Source: Eutreptiella sp. 'Long Island Sound 2002' (lineage: Eukaryota > Euglenozoa > Euglenophyceae > Eutreptiales > Eutreptiaceae). Taken from it: a stretch of DNA of 64,000 nt. The DNA is taken from assembly GCA_964036045.1 (NCBI GenBank), contig OZ038384.1, positions 25,473,000 to 25,536,999 on the forward strand, in the 5' to 3' direction. Shown here piece after piece: positions 52,506-60,932 of the stretch. The notes beneath the pieces were generated by a model, which was not told the origin of the DNA, made no database searches, and saw only the letters and a program-made list of their open reading frames with translations. The position numbers were made by a program, and so were the translations under genes. Each line of letters begins with the position of its first letter. Position 1 is the stretch's first letter.

Positions 52506-53044
52506 TCATTCCAGCGTGCGGTATAGGGCATTGAGGAGCAGGGGAACACGAGCCTTCAGGGCGAGTTTTAAGTCATGACAGTGTGCTGGTTTTCTTCGGC
52601 CGGAGGGGGGGGTTGTGAGTTTGGTGTACAGGGACATGGGGACAAGCCCCCAGACAAAATTGCGCCTCTCCCCGACGCGTGTGGTCACGGACCACCATTG
52701 GGACACCACCGTGGTGAAGGGGGGGCGCCAGCACTGAACGTAGGTTTGCACCAGGTGTTCGCACGTTAGGCAGTGTGAGACGAAAGAGATAACATCCATT
52801 GGGTGCGGGTCGGGGCAAGCGTGGCAATGGCGAGGGCGCAAGTCGTCGTGGAAAGCAAACGGCGCCATGTTGAAATTTCCGGAGGACCATTTGAAAGGGA
52901 GGCCCTGGAACCATGAAGTGTGGGTGTAAAAATGGAAGCTGGACGGTGCGTGGATGTTTTCGTGTTTGTGGCAAGGGAGGAGATGCTTGATTGAGGTGGT
53001 AGTCAGTTTGTGTATGACGGGGAGGGAGCCTCTGGATATGCACC
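52506..53044 (-). pseudogene. LINE-D C-terminal cysteine/histidine finger region
   Basis: In the frame ending at 52,506: HLLPCHKHENIH, WFQGLPFKWSSGNFNMAPFA, then HCHACPDPHPMDVISFVSHC followed by LTCEHL. The spaced Cys and His residues match the zinc-binding tail found after RT or RNase H in LINE ORF2 proteins, which helps target-site RNA/DNA binding. The end LLLNALYRTLE looks like a natural C-terminus. The frame differs from that of RNase H because of a G-run (C-run in coding sense) near 53,050-53,060. Confidence 0.6.
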
Positions 53045-53560
53045 CTATCGGGGGGGGGGGGCAAGGAGGGAGGGGTCCCAGATCATCATGTGGGCGGCAT
53101 ACTTTGAGTAAGCATCCGAGATTTCATTCCCCACAAACCGGGCGTGCCCCTTGATCCACCCCCACCCCTGGATCATCCCTAGGCGTAGGAAGGCCTGGAT
53201 GGACTGAAGAGAGGATTCCCACGTGCTGGCTGGCGAGTGTGACGGGAGGTCTGGGTGGGTGCTCGGGGAGAGAACGGTGATAACGTGGAGGTTGTCCCCT
53301 AGCACGGCAAGGGTGAGGTGCGGGTGAGATGCAAGGGCCCACCGTAGGAACATAATAGCCGCCCAGAACTTCGATGCCTCTGAGGACTGGTATGGGGACG
53401 TTTGGCACAGCACCCATCTGGAGCCATTTGGGAAAAACAGAGTGGCTGCAGACCCGTAGCCCAAGGCGCCCGCTGAGCCATCCAAGTACACCCATGTCGT
53501 GCCGGGGGACGATGTGAGGAGGAGGGCAAGGGCTGCTTCACAACCACATTCTTCGAGGTC
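53045..53560 (-). pseudogene. LINE-D RNase H domain
   Basis: Clear RNase H1-type domain: TTWVYLDGSAGALGYGSAAT (first Asp), SSEASKFWAAIMFLRWAL (Glu), LAVLGDNLHVITVL (second Asp) and GWIKGHARFVGNEISDAYSK (His and last acidic positions). All catalytic positions appear occupied. It removes the RNA template after first-strand synthesis. RNase H on a LINE places it near the I/R1 group or algal LINE clades. It is in a different frame from RT; long G-runs at 53,650 and 53,688 are the likely shift sites. Confidence 0.8.
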
Positions 53561-53582
53561 ATTGGGGTCAAGGGAGTGAGGT

Positions 53583-56057
53583 TCATCTGGGAGCCGGTAC
53601 AGCTCGCCATGCAGTGACGAGTCGAGCAGGACTCCGCCGTGTGGCCCGGGGGGGGGGGATTGAGGATGTACTCTTGGGTGTGGAGAAGGGGGGGGGGGTA
53701 AGCAGTTCGTGGTGCCCCGCCAGTTGGGGGCGGACAGAAATGGCTGGATTTTGAAAGGTGTACTGTTTTTCGTTGCGGCGGAGACTGGGGTCTTTGATGG
53801 TGTGGGTGGTGCCGTCCGAAAACTGGAGTGTGGCCGATTCTGTGTGCGCCCCGGTGACTGTTCCTAGGCGGAACCCTAGGTCTTTGGGTGTTCGTTTCAA
53901 CCTGTTGCCGAACTTGCTGTATTGTGGTGCTGGTTTGGTGGCTAGGAACCGGACTTGGACTTTCTCTTTCGGGAGGAAGAGGGAGGGGGGGCAGGAGGCC
54001 CAGAGGCCGGTGCTGTGGTATCGGAGGGCTATGGTGTGGCAAGCGTCCCTGACGGTGTCTTCGATTGGGTTGCGTGTGGTGGAGAGCATCGCTTCGGAAA
54101 AGGATTCGTTTGTTGAGGCTGGGCCGTCCCCGGTGAGGTACCTGATTGCGGTGTTCACCAGGGCCATGCAAATGGAAAAAGTGAAGTGGCGGAGTCCTAG
54201 GCCTCCCCGGTGGCGGGGGGTGTAGCGGTCCTTAGGAGAGACGAGGCGGGAAATCCTGTTGGCTTTGTCCGGGGAGGGGTCATGTGCAATATTTTGCCAG
54301 ATCATGGCCTGGAGGCCTCCCAACTCGCTCAGGGCCAGGGGGTGTGCCATGAGGCGGTAGGAAAGAATAGGGATGAGTTGGACGTTTACTAAGAGAATGT
54401 ATTCCGAAAGGGTGAGCCGGAGGGGTTGGAGGGTTGTCAAAAAGGAGCGTATTAGCGACTTGGCCAATGCCAGTGTTTGTGCCTCGTGGTTGGTGGTGAA
54501 GATGTACACCCCTAGGTATTTGTAGCAGTTGTGTGGTTGCCCCGTCTTCTGGTTGGTTGTTGACAGGGGGGTGCCCGAGGGGGAGGTGAGAGTTCTGGGG
54601 GGGGCTGTTCCCATAGCATGGATCTCGGTTTTGCTGAGGTTTAAGTCTAGACCCCACTCCCTGGTGACCGTGTCGAAGAAATTCAAAATTTGTTGTATGC
54701 GGTCCCCATCCTCTGATCGATAGAGGAGGTCATCAACGAAGGCGTGGCCCGACTCGTGTGGGGAGGGGGGTGCCGTGACGTGAGACGGCAGGGCGAAGAG
54801 GAGAACATTCAGGTAAAGGCAGAAAAGGATGGGTGACATGGGGCATCCCTGCCGAACACCTCAGGTTTGCAGGTGGGAGGAGTGGGTGTGCCCTGACACC
54901 ACCGGGAAGTCACGGGGGGCACGGTACAAGGATTGAATGAGGTTTACAAGGGGCGTGGGAAAGTTCAGGCAGGACAGCACTGTGAAGAGGGTGGTGTGGG
55001 GGACGGAGTTGAAAGCCTTATTGAAATCAATGTAGAGGCTGTAGCTACCGACTGATTCCCGAAACGTGGATAAGAGGTTGAAAATGTGGTCTTGGCACCT
55101 GCGGTTGGGAAGCCCGCCAAACTGGGTGGGGTGTATGATGGAGTGTTCGATGGCCGCTGTCAGTAGCTCACGGTTGGCGTGTGTTGGAATTATTTTGTAA
55201 ACACTGTTCAGCAAGGCTATAGGCCTGTAATTTACAGGGTTCGTCACGTCCCCTTTCTTAAAAAGCAAGATACTGTTGGCTTCCAGCCATTTCTCGGGCA
55301 ACGGCTGGTGGAGGTAGTGGTTACGTACCCTCCAAATGAATTGTTGGATAAGGGGGGGGGAGATGTGCAAAGTGTAGTTGTTTGTGAAATCCCGCCCACT
55401 CGCCTTGTTGGGCTTTGACCTCTTGAGCGTGTTGCGGAATGATTCCCAGGTAATGTCAGGGAGAGGGCTGTGTTTTGTGGGTTCAGGGCAGGTGGGGGAG
55501 TGTGCGAGCAGCTGATCCACTAGTGTGCTCGGCGGTGCGTATTCCAGGCTGCCCCCTAGGGTGAGGACTGTGGAAGAAAAAATAGAGCTCACTTCTTTAG
55601 GGGTGGAGACGACCTGTGTGGCGCCTGGGCGCTTCAGCGTTATTTCACTGCGTTCCACGGGGTTGAGCGCCTCGTTGATGGTGCGCTTGTTCCTAGTTTT
55701 CCTCACAAGGCACCGATGGATTTTGGTGGTTGCGGCCTTGTTCACTTTGGTTTCCCACTCCTTGACGAGTTTGTTGAGCGTGGCGATGGAAGCGGGGTAG
55801 TTGGGATGGTTGGGGGGGGGCAGGGTTTGCAGGGACGCTTTGATTTTCTTAACCAGAGCCGAGGAGGTGGGGTGTGACGGTGTGGTGATATTGTGGTAGC
55901 TGGTCGCCACTTCTTCCAGCATCACATCTGTGAAGAGCTCTATGTCTGCCAAGGATAAAGACTCAAAGCGGGGGAGGGTAGACTCGCACCATCGCGCCAG
56001 GGGGGCCAGGGAGTTGTGGTGCTTGGAGCGCTCCCGCTCCGTCAGTTTGCGGAACAC
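53583..56057 (-). pseudogene. LINE-D reverse transcriptase
   Basis: About 825 codons in one frame with a single TGA at 54,861-54,863. A ~190-residue N-terminal region precedes RT motifs: EKWLEANSILLFKKGDVTNP, NYRPIALLNSVYKII, SLYIDFNKAFNSVPH (first catalytic Asp), GVRQGCPMSPILF directly after the stop, HAFVDDLLYRSEDGD (catalytic Asp pair, FVDD for YADD), LNLSKTEIHAMGT, CYKYLGVYIF. The TGA sits before the highly conserved G-V-R-Q-G-C-P, compatible with a CGA or similar codon mutated by C-to-T. The thumb continues to about 53,800. Confidence 0.9.
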
Positions 56058-56064
56058 TTTCCTC

Positions 56065-56857
56065 TTAGTGGTGGGTTTTTCGGAGAAGGGGTGGGGGGGG
56101 ACTTGAGAGGTGTACGTGACTGGGTGGTGGTCTTATGTTTTGTCGTCGGTTTGGATGGTTGCAGAGGTGGGGGCAAAAAATTCCGAGGCTGCCGGGCAGA
56201 GCAAAATATGGTCGAGTCGGCTGCTGCTTGCCCTGTAGGAGGGGGTAAATTGAGAAAGACCGCTCGGTCGGGTGAAAGTGCCAGAAGGTATCGATGAGGC
56301 GTGGCGGGTTGCTCATGACCTGCGTGCGGAGGCATGGCCACTCGTTGTCCGTTTGGAGGTTCGCTCCGTCCAGCTCAGGGCACATTATGCAGTTAGTGTC
56401 TCCGCCTGTGACGTGGTTGGGATACTGATGCATGACTGGCCGCAGGATGTTTTCAATTTTTGAGCGGTGGACGTCCGCGCTCGGGGCGTATACCGAGACC
56501 AACAAGGTGGGCGGGGCCCCCGGGAGGGTGAGAACGGCTGCCGCCAGCAGCCCTTCCGTATCGAGTCGGGGGAGGGGGGTAACGAAACCGGCGAGCCGGG
56601 GGGAGCAAACCAAAACGGACCCGTGCTCGCCTCTGGAGTGTTTGTCCTGGCTGATGTTCGAAACAATGGTGGCTTTAGTGCCCGAACCGTAGGCGTATAC
56701 GTGGGGGTGGATGGGGGCGTGATTGATTTCTTACAGGAAGAGGATGTCGAAGTCGTTCTTGAGGTGTTGGAGAATTTGGCTGCTCACTATAGGTTTCTTC
56801 TGCAAGTTGTTGGACAGAAAACGCAGTTCTGAAGGGAGGGGTATGGGGGGGCGGTGA
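56065..56857 (-). pseudogene. LINE-D APE-type endonuclease
   Basis: Frame from about 56,832: LRFLSNNLQKKPIVSSQILQ, then DFDILFL-stop-E. TAA at 56,731-56,733 replaces the Gln normally next to the catalytic Glu (F-L-Q-E), a simple CAA-to-TAA change. Further motifs are LLVSVYAPSADVHR, NHVTGGDTNCIMC (G-G-D-x-N catalytic block) and RLIDTFWHFHPTERSFSIYP. The C-terminal S-D-H block is not seen; the frame drifts into low-complexity sequence after about 56,200. This enzyme nicks target DNA to prime reverse transcription. It overlaps no RT frame; ORF2 continues at 56,057. Confidence 0.8.
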
Positions 56858-57148
56858 GGCCGTTGGTACCCCTTCCATAGGCGCGTACCAGACTTCGGGG
56901 GGGGCGGGATAGGAGGGGGCTGGGGGGGTGCTGGGGGGTCGGGCTGGCTGGGCCGGCTAAGGCAACGGAAATGCTGAATTTGGTCGGCCGGTACTCCGGC
57001 CGAGGCGAGCTCTTCGTCTAGCCCCTTGCCGGTGACGGAGGAAGCCGTGACTGGGCCGGTGTTTAACCGAATCTTGACCCTTGTGGTTTCACGCAGAGGA
57101 GGCTGTAGAGTGCAGGAGGCGGGTAACCAGCCCTCTGGCTTTCCTGGG
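56858..57148 (-). other. LINE-D proline-rich linker between AlkB-like domain and endonuclease
   Basis: About 290 bases with C-runs on the sense strand; frames give Pro-rich, disordered-looking peptides. I cannot decide whether the AlkB-containing ORF ends here or is fused to the endonuclease ORF. Confidence 0.4.
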
Positions 57149-58582
57149 TTAGTTTGCCTGTGGGATGTGGCAGAGGATGAGAGCGAGCCGAGGGACGGTA
57201 CGCGGGACAGTTAGCCCAAACACTTCGTCTTCCCTCCGTCGGGGTATCCCGTGGTGCCACTCATGGCGTGCGGCCCCCGTGAGGACCAGGAGAGAGCGGG
57301 CAAAGAGGCGGATGCGGAAAGAGTCCCCGTTGGAGGGGTTTTTAAGGAACATTGTGGTGTCCGACTGGGTCGCCTAGCAAGGGGTCGTCCCTGTGGTAGC
57401 CGATGCCCTCTCCCGGGAGATACATTGTGCCCGTGATTTGGTGTGGGGGGGGGGTGCGAGAGGCCTAGTTGCTCCAGCGCGGCATTGTAGGTTTTGATGA
57501 TAGAGGAAAACTCTTCCGGGATGTGGGACGTGGCGGTGACTTTGCTCGGGCCGAGGTATGCGTGGCTGAAGTGTTGGACTGAGCGCCCGTGGTATTTCTC
57601 CCACGTGTTGTCGTGGAGAACCTTTTTTACCGTTTCCTCTTGGCTCTCGGAGAATACGTCGCGGACGTAATAAAAACCAGTAGGGAGGCGGGGGTCGATT
57701 TGTATCTCCGAGGCGGGGGTGGGGGCATCGTGGTCGGGGGGTAGGAGGGTGGTCGCCTTGCCTCCCAGCGGAGCAAGCAGCGGGACGCTGGTCTCGGACA
57801 TCTCTTCAATGCGGTTTGGTCCCGGCGTTGGCGTAGCGGCGTCGGCGTCGTCGGGTGCCGCGTTCCACTCGCTGATGCGCTCAGTCAGCCCCGTCGCGGG
57901 CCTATCACGAAGGGCGGAGACAAGCTGGGACACGAAGGCCGTGGACCCGAAGGCGGCGCCCGCTTGGAGGCGCTGCACGGTGGGTTGCTCGTGCTTGGCC
58001 ACATCCGGGTCTTGAGCGGGGAGTATCTTCTCGAGGGCGAGGAGGTTGCGGTGTAGTGGGGCAAAGGCAGTGTCTCCATATTTGAAATCATGCGCTAGCA
58101 GCGCGGATTCCTCCTTTTCGTAGACCACAAGGTGGGCTTGTTGGTGCTCGTAGGGAGGTTGCGTGGGTTCGAACGACACGTATGGGCCAAGGAACCCCGC
58201 TTGGACGCGTAAGTCGAGAGCATGCGCCGATCTTGGGGCCACTAGGAGCATGGCGGTCTTCGGGGCCTTGGAAGAGTCGTATGAGGGCGGGGCCAGCGTT
58301 GCGTGGGCTCGCTCGGGGGCGCCCGAAGGCGCGGACCGCATATTGCTGTCGCATCTTGACGAAAACCGCACCAATTGCCCATCTATGCCATGAAAGAGAA
58401 CAATGCCGCATGAGTGGAAGAGGCGGATAGGTAGCGTTTGGACCCCGGTTTTCATGACGTCGCACGGCGCGTCTGTGGTGTCAATCACCACGACCAAGGA
58501 GTCTTTAGACCGGAACATCGCTCCTAAGGGCGGTGAGGCGCCCCGTCCTCCGGGCAGGTTGGCAATCATCATTGTGAGCATT
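57149..58582 (-). pseudogene. LINE-D AlkB-like 2OG-Fe(II) dioxygenase domain with novel N-terminal region
   Basis: First 300 residues (from 58,581) are unrecognised; they include ALDLRVQAGFLGPYVSFEPT and VVYEKEESALLAHDFKYGDT. From residue ~300 the AlkB fold is visible: LPTGFYYVRDVFSESQEETV, then GRSVQHFSHAYLG (like R-x-V-Q-H-F-G-Y). After a C10 run (near 57,450) the next frame reads ITGTMYLPGEGIGYHRDDPL with iron-binding His-x-Asp at 57,384-57,395. A third frame gives DTTMFLKNPSNGDSFRIRLF, RSLLVLTGAARHEWHHGIP (distal iron-binding His) and VPRTVPRLALIL (2-oxoglutarate-binding Arg). The final conserved Arg position is Cys. Two frameshifts (one in the homopolymer, one at a small deletion near 57,370) break the domain. 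AlkB proteins oxidatively demethylate nucleic acids; a role on LINE RNA or cDNA is inference. Confidence 0.75.
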
Positions 58583-58600
58583 TCCCCAAGCTATATGCAC
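58583..58600. repeat. Target-site duplication of LINE-D, right copy
   Basis: TCCCCAAGCTATATGCAC, partner of 19,259-19,276. Directly left of it lies the first base of the LINE-D copy; directly right the A1 3' LTR resumes. Confidence 0.75.
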
Positions 58601-59207
58601 TAAAACATCTTTTCCTGGGTGACTGAGGCACTGATATACTGAAGGCAGAGCCTATGGATTTATCTATGTTTTCTCATGAATTCTTAGCTACCCTAGTGGT
58701 ATGCATCCTAGGGGGCTGGGGCACCTCTTTTTGAGAGGTCCTGGGTTCAATACCAAGTCAGCTTAGCTAAGTAGGAATATCCCATGTGACATGGCAGTGA
58801 CCTCAGCGCCACAAGCCATGCCACCTCAGCACCTATGGCACCCAAAAACAAAGAGTGCACATCTCAAGATGGCACTATGGAAGAGTGTGAGCCCTTGGGG
58901 CAGTTTTCCAATCAGTTTTTCTCAAACATGTAAAATATTTCATCCTGAGTTGCATTGAATGTAAATTGGTGTGGTCTATTGTTGATGTTTGTCTTTATCT
59001 AACTCTTTGTGACAGCAGCCCTTCATGCTTTGATCCTGTTTATCTTCTACTTGCTTATCTCTAGCTTGGGTTATCCCGGAGTGGTTCAATTTCAACAATT
59101 AAACATTTTCATCCTCAAAAACAAGCAGCAGGAAACCCTACACCAGCAGCAAGCAGCAGGGGAGGCACGACAAAAACACAGTGCTGAAAACACTATAAAA
59201 CTTTCTG
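58601..59207 (+). repeat. 3' LTR of A1, last ~607 bp
   Basis: Continues the LTR cut at 19,276. Homologous to 20,24x-20,856 and 51,79x-52,407 but clearly more diverged, as expected for the older copy. Ends CACTATAAAACTTTCTG. It carries a third tRNA-like segment (58,684-58,772) with a degraded B box, GGTTCAATACC at 58,744-58,754. Confidence 0.7.
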
Positions 59208-59976
59208 ATATGGCTTCGCCGGCATGGCCAAGCAACCGAATTCGGAATCAGCTACAAAGTAGGCGCACAATAAGTAGGGAAAACAATTGAGTACAGGGGT
59301 CCTGAGGTGGGAGACCAGTAGGCTTAACCAACAGGGCTCAAGGCATGAAATGCCTTTTTTATTTCGGTATTACCTCCTTGAAGGAAGATACCTTCGGTCA
59401 CTTGAGTGGTAGGGGTAAACTTCATGGGGGGGCTAGGGTTGTAACCCTAGTTACATTGAAAAATGTACTAAAAACCTCAAAAAGAGTGATTAAAATGATT
59501 AAATGTTACGCTTCATAACTTCCCAAGGATTACGGGGGGCTTGGCTTGGATCTAGTACCCAACGAAAGACATGGCAGTTACTTTTTCTTACTCTATGTCT
59601 GGGGGTCCTTGTTTCCTTTTTTATCATGGTCTGCAGTGAGTGCAGACTAGAGTTGAGCCTGATCCATGATGCATAAGTAGGTAAGTAAGTAAGAGAGGCC
59701 GCGTCCGCAGCCTCATCTGACATCTCCTTGTTTTTTTACATGGTGGCCGCCTCTGGCGGGAAGGAGAGCTCTCCGGCATTAATTCCCCTGGCGACCCCTG
59801 TCTCCCCTCACGGCCGAGAAACTTCAACCAGGTTCCCTTGGAGCATGACCGGCGGTAGGTTTCCTTCAGTCGCTGCCCTCACGGTCTCAGCTCCTTCCGG
59901 TCACCCATCGAAGGATCCTCTGGCCTTCCCCCCCTAGTACAGCCTTTTGGGTGCCTGCAGGCGGTTTTCCTGTGGA
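59208..59976. other. Non-coding segment with short hairpins and a TAAG repeat
   Basis: No gene. Near 59,339-59,360 AGGCAT-GAA-ATGCCT is followed by TTTTTT. CTAGGGTT-GT-AACCCTAG is a perfect palindromic hairpin near 59,436-59,453. AAGTAGGTAAGTAAGTAAG at 59,675-59,693 is a simple repeat that could be a LINE tail. I see no coding potential. Confidence 0.4.
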
Positions 59977-60013
59977 TTTTTGCACTGAACGGCGCCTTTT
60001 GTGGCTGGCAAGG
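59977..60013 (-). repeat. LINE-type 3' terminus shared with LINE-D
   Basis: TTTTTGCACTGAACGGCGCC and the next ~18 bases (TTTTGTGGCTGGC) recur at 19,278-19,313. On the minus strand both end GTTCAGTGCAAAA. The 19.28-kb copy is the 3' terminus of LINE-D at its duplication, so this is probably the 3' end of another minus-strand insertion extending right from here. Confidence 0.5.
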
Positions 60014-60430
60014 CCGCGGGTTTCCCGTGGATAGCCGTCGCCGACAGCGGAGCATTGCTCCCAACTACATTCCACCACTCCCCATCCCTCACGGGTTGGA
60101 GTACCCACTCGGCTCCCGGATGCACTTGTGTGTCCTCCATCCGCGGCTGGAGGCCACGGGGCGACCCTTTCCACGTTCCCTCGGGTCCCGCTCACGCATG
60201 AACCCACGTGTACTCAGGCCATTGACCCGGGGGCCTCAAGGTCAACCCTCGGCCCTGCGGACACCTCACGGCCGTCCCGGGTTTCAGGGCATTTTCCTGA
60301 CTTCCCGTGGTCAGGCTCTTGATGGTTGGCCCATGGTTCACCACTGCATGGCGACTGGTTTCCCAATCCCACGGGGCTGTTGCTCAGTATTCTCGGCCTC
60401 CGCTCTTGCCCTGGTTCGCAACCCCGCGAC
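60014..60430. other. C-rich sequence without recognised gene
   Basis: Open frames exist on the plus strand but show no family resemblance and have Ser/Pro/Arg composition typical of chance frames in GC-rich DNA. Possibly the 3' untranslated region of the element whose terminus is at 59,977. Confidence 0.3.
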
Positions 60431-60932
60431 GTCCCTTTCCCCTGTGCCACGTCCTGTCCCGTCACCCATCACGACCTATTCCCCGCGTCCCGCATCTTCC
60501 CATTCTCCTGGGACTGTTGTGCGCCCCTAGCCACACGCCCTTCTCTGTCCCGTTTTCTTCTCCCTTCATCCCGTGTTTATACCCTAGCGGGCCGCCAGCA
60601 ACCCTGTCCCGCGGGCCCACTGGATCCTCATCCCTCCGGGGACCGTTTCGTGAGCCTAGCACGGGTCGCTCCCTTTCCGCCCCCGTCCCTTTCCCCTGTG
60701 CCACGTCCCGTCACCCATCTCGGCCTATTCCCTGCGTCCCGCGCCTTCCCATTCTCCTCGGGTTGTTCTGCGGCCCTAGCCACACGCCCTTCTCTGTCCC
60801 GTCCCCTTTTCCCATCATCCCGTGTTTATACCCCACCGAGCCGCCAGCAACCCTTTGGCGCGGGCCCACTTGATCCTCATCCATCCGGGGACCGTTTCGT
60901 GCGCCTAGCACGGGTCGCTCCCTTCCCGCTCC
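60431..60932. repeat. Two-unit tandem repeat, 254-bp period
   Basis: GTCCCTTTCCCCTGTGCCAC starts at 60,431 and again at 60,685. The units share CATTCTCCT, CTAGCCACACGCCCTTCTCT, CATCCCGTGTTTATACCC, CGCGGGCCCACTTGATCC-like and GGGGACCGTTTCGTG blocks with scattered differences. No function is apparent; it makes the open frames through this region look longer than they deserve. Confidence 0.75.

Larger units (their letters stand above)
52408..58582 (-). mobile_element. LINE-D: non-LTR retrotransposon with AlkB-like domain (5' part)
   Basis: Minus-strand LINE running from the 18-bp duplication at 58,583 to the A2 LTR at 52,407; its 3' end lies at 19,277-20,069. Domain order is an unrecognised ~290-residue region, AlkB-like dioxygenase, proline-rich linker, APE-type endonuclease, reverse transcriptase, RNase H, and a C-terminal Cys/His finger. 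The first ATG lies one base from the duplication, so the copy is probably 5'-truncated. Frameshifts coincide with C/G homopolymers; stops include TAA at 56,731-56,733 and TGA at 54,861-54,863. Confidence 0.8.

Noticed and set aside
51780-59207. The LTR-A pieces at 51.8-52.4 kb and 58.6-59.2 kb as a long target duplication of LINE-D
   Set aside because: They differ at many positions, while the 18-bp repeat pairs 58.6 kb with 19.3 kb instead. They are ends of two different elements (A2 and A1).
59675-59693. Telomere-like repeat
   Set aside because: The TAAG/TAGG units are few, irregular and not followed by an array; a LINE tail or chance microsatellite is simpler.
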